This document shows positions 62,925 to 64,000 of a stretch of 64,000 bases of DNA, piece by piece. The stretch comes from Aquabacterium sp029268225. Its GTDB lineage: Bacteria; Pseudomonadota; Gammaproteobacteria; Burkholderiales; Burkholderiaceae_C. Within the stretch, counting starts at the first letter, position 1; every line of letters starts with the position of its first letter. The stretch is from contig NZ_JBBEYB010000005.1 in assembly GCF_037482285.1 (NCBI RefSeq), positions 1 to 64,000 of the forward strand, written 5' to 3'. The position numbers were made by a program, and so were the translations under genes. The notes beneath the pieces are model-generated. The model had not been told where the DNA came from and made no database searches. It saw nothing but the letters and a program-made list of their open reading frames with translations.

Positions 62925-64000
62925 TCACTCCTCACTGTCGTCCTGCTGCGCGGGCATGGCCATGCGTGGCCGCTTGGCCACCGTGACCGTGGCGGTCACC
63001 CCTTGGCTTCCACGCAACAGGCGCAATTGGGCGGGCTCGCCTGGCTTGAGCGCCGCCACAGCGTTGAGCAGTTGCGCGGTGTTCGCCACTTTTTGCCCAG
63101 CCACTTCCACCACCACGTCACCAGGACGAACGCCGCCGAGTGCCGCTGGTCCGTTGTGCAGCACGCCGGTGATGAGCACCCCCTCTTTCAGCGGCAGATT
63201 AAAGGTCTCGGCGATCTCGGGCGTCAGGTCGCGTGGCTCAACACCGATCCAACCGCGAGTGACCTGTCCGTCACGAATCAGGCTTTCCATGACCTGGCGA
63301 GCCGTGGAGACAGGGATTGCAAAGCCAATGCCCATGCTGCCGCCAGAGCGTGAATAGATGGCGCTGTTGATGCCCACGAGGTTGCCATCGATGTCGACGA
63401 GGGCCCCACCGGAATTGCCGGGGTTGATGGCGGCATCCGTCTGGATGAAGTTCTCGAAAGTGTTGATGCCCAGTTGGTTGCGCCCCAGGGCGCTGACAAT
63501 CCCGGACGTGACCGTCTGCCCCACGCCAAAGGGGTTACCGATCGCGAGCACGGCATCCCCCACCTGCAGGCTGTCAGAGCTGCCAAACGTGATGGCGGGC
63601 AAGCGATCAAGCTCCACCTTGAGCACGGCCAGATCGGTATCCGGATCGGTACCGATGACCTTGGCCGAAGCCTTGCGGCCATCGGTGAGCATGATCTGAA
63701 TGTCGTCCATGCGGTCGACCACGTGGTTGTTGGTGAGCACATAGCCCTCAGGCGACACGATCACGCCCGAGCCGACACCCGACTGCGGTTGCGACTCCTG
63801 GTCACCAAAGAAATACCGGAACCACGGGTCGCTGCGGCGCCCCTGGCGTGCGGCGGTGTTGCTGGCGCTCACACTCACCACGGTGGGCGCAGCCTTGCGC
63901 GCGGCATCGCGAAAACTGGTGAGAGACTGACGCTCGGCGGCGGAGGCACCTGAAGCGGGTACCGATGCCACGACGACCGTGGGTGAAGGCAAACCTTGAC
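62925..64000 (-). CDS. DegQ/DegS-like periplasmic serine protease (5' end outside window)
   Basis: The visible 3' part gives about 358 residues; the frame continues past the right edge (Gln-Gly before the apparent TTG start), so the N-terminal signal or membrane anchor is missing. The catalytic triad is present: His in TNNHVVD, Asp in DTDLAVLK and Ser in NPGNSGGAL. A single PDZ domain (residues about 250-345, GVLITGVLHNGPAALGGVRPGDVV) follows. One PDZ suggests the DegS type. It lies near tatC, a common burkholderial neighbour. Confidence 0.92.
   Translation of the reverse strand, partial: QGLPSPTVVVASVPASGASAAERQSLTSFRDAARKAAPTVVSVSASNTAARQGRRSDPWFRYFFGDQESQPQSGVGSGVIVSPEGYVLTNNHVVDRMDDIQIMLTDGRKASAKVIGTDPDTDLAVLKVELDRLPAITFGSSDSLQVGDAVLAIGNPFGVGQTVTSGIVSALGRNQLGINTFENFIQTDAAINPGNSGGALVDIDGNLVGINSAIYSRSGGSMGIGFAIPVSTARQVMESLIRDGQVTRGWIGVEPRDLTPEIAETFNLPLKEGVLITGVLHNGPAALGGVRPGDVVVEVAGQKVANTAQLLNAVAALKPGEPAQLRLLRGSQGVTATVTVAKRPRMAMPAQQDDSEE

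Overview
The window is a chromosomal segment of a high-GC betaproteobacterium, almost certainly order Burkholderiales. The gene neighbourhoods hisI-hisE-tatABC-protease, petABC-sspA-sspB and nadK-recN-rapZ beside hrcA are typical of that order. A PEP-CTERM surface protein and an Azoarcus-like tRNA intron point to a freshwater or sediment lineage (Aquabacterium/Leptothrix/Rubrivivax-like). Genus assignment is inference only.

Left accessory region (1-7870). The right end of an IS21-family element (istA remnant, istB, tandem terminal repeats) abuts a truncated gene. Next, on the minus strand, is a tight unit hipB-hipA-res-mod: a HipBA kinase/repressor pair followed by a type III-like restriction-modification system. 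Two matching TTTGA-N8-TCAAA palindromes lie at and upstream of the hipB start, so HipB may control the whole unit.

Integrated element in a tRNA gene (7880-14270). tRNA-Ile(CAU) is split in its anticodon loop by a 204-nt group I intron. The 37-nt 5' half of this tRNA is repeated exactly at 14234-14270. Between the copies lies a roughly 6.1-kb element with a tyrosine integrase, a TrfA-type replication initiator, an iteron/DnaA-box origin, a MobC relaxosome protein, an IncP-like oriT nick sequence and several unknown genes, but no relaxase. It reads as a plasmid-like satellite that integrates into, and rebuilds, the 5' half of an intron-bearing tRNA gene. This is the most unusual part of the window.

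Core region 1 (14324-20102): a membrane-tethered metallo-beta-lactamase-fold protein, hrcA, and the nadK-recN-rapZ run.

Lipid/acid catabolism region (20146-37377, minus strand): two SDRs, an MDR reductase, two hotdog thioesterases, a Dabb protein, acyl-CoA dehydrogenase, enoyl-CoA hydratase, a bifunctional hydratase/3-hydroxyacyl-CoA dehydrogenase, a complete LivFGMHK-type ABC importer, an acyl-CoA ligase and a nitroreductase. Together they suggest import, CoA activation and beta-oxidation of an organic acid that cannot be named from sequence.

Efflux and sensing region (37459-50575): tetR-MFP-RND pump, pcm, tolC, then a WYL regulator/solute-binding lipoprotein/hybrid histidine kinase cassette and a DASH-type cryptochrome.

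Core region 2 (50725-64000): tRNA-Thr, sspB, sspA, cytochrome bc1 (petABC), mscL, a DUF1631 protein, pdxA, hisI-hisE-tatABC, a PEP-CTERM protein and the 3' part of a DegQ/DegS-like protease that runs off the window. The Tat translocase encoded here would export the Rieske protein encoded nearby.
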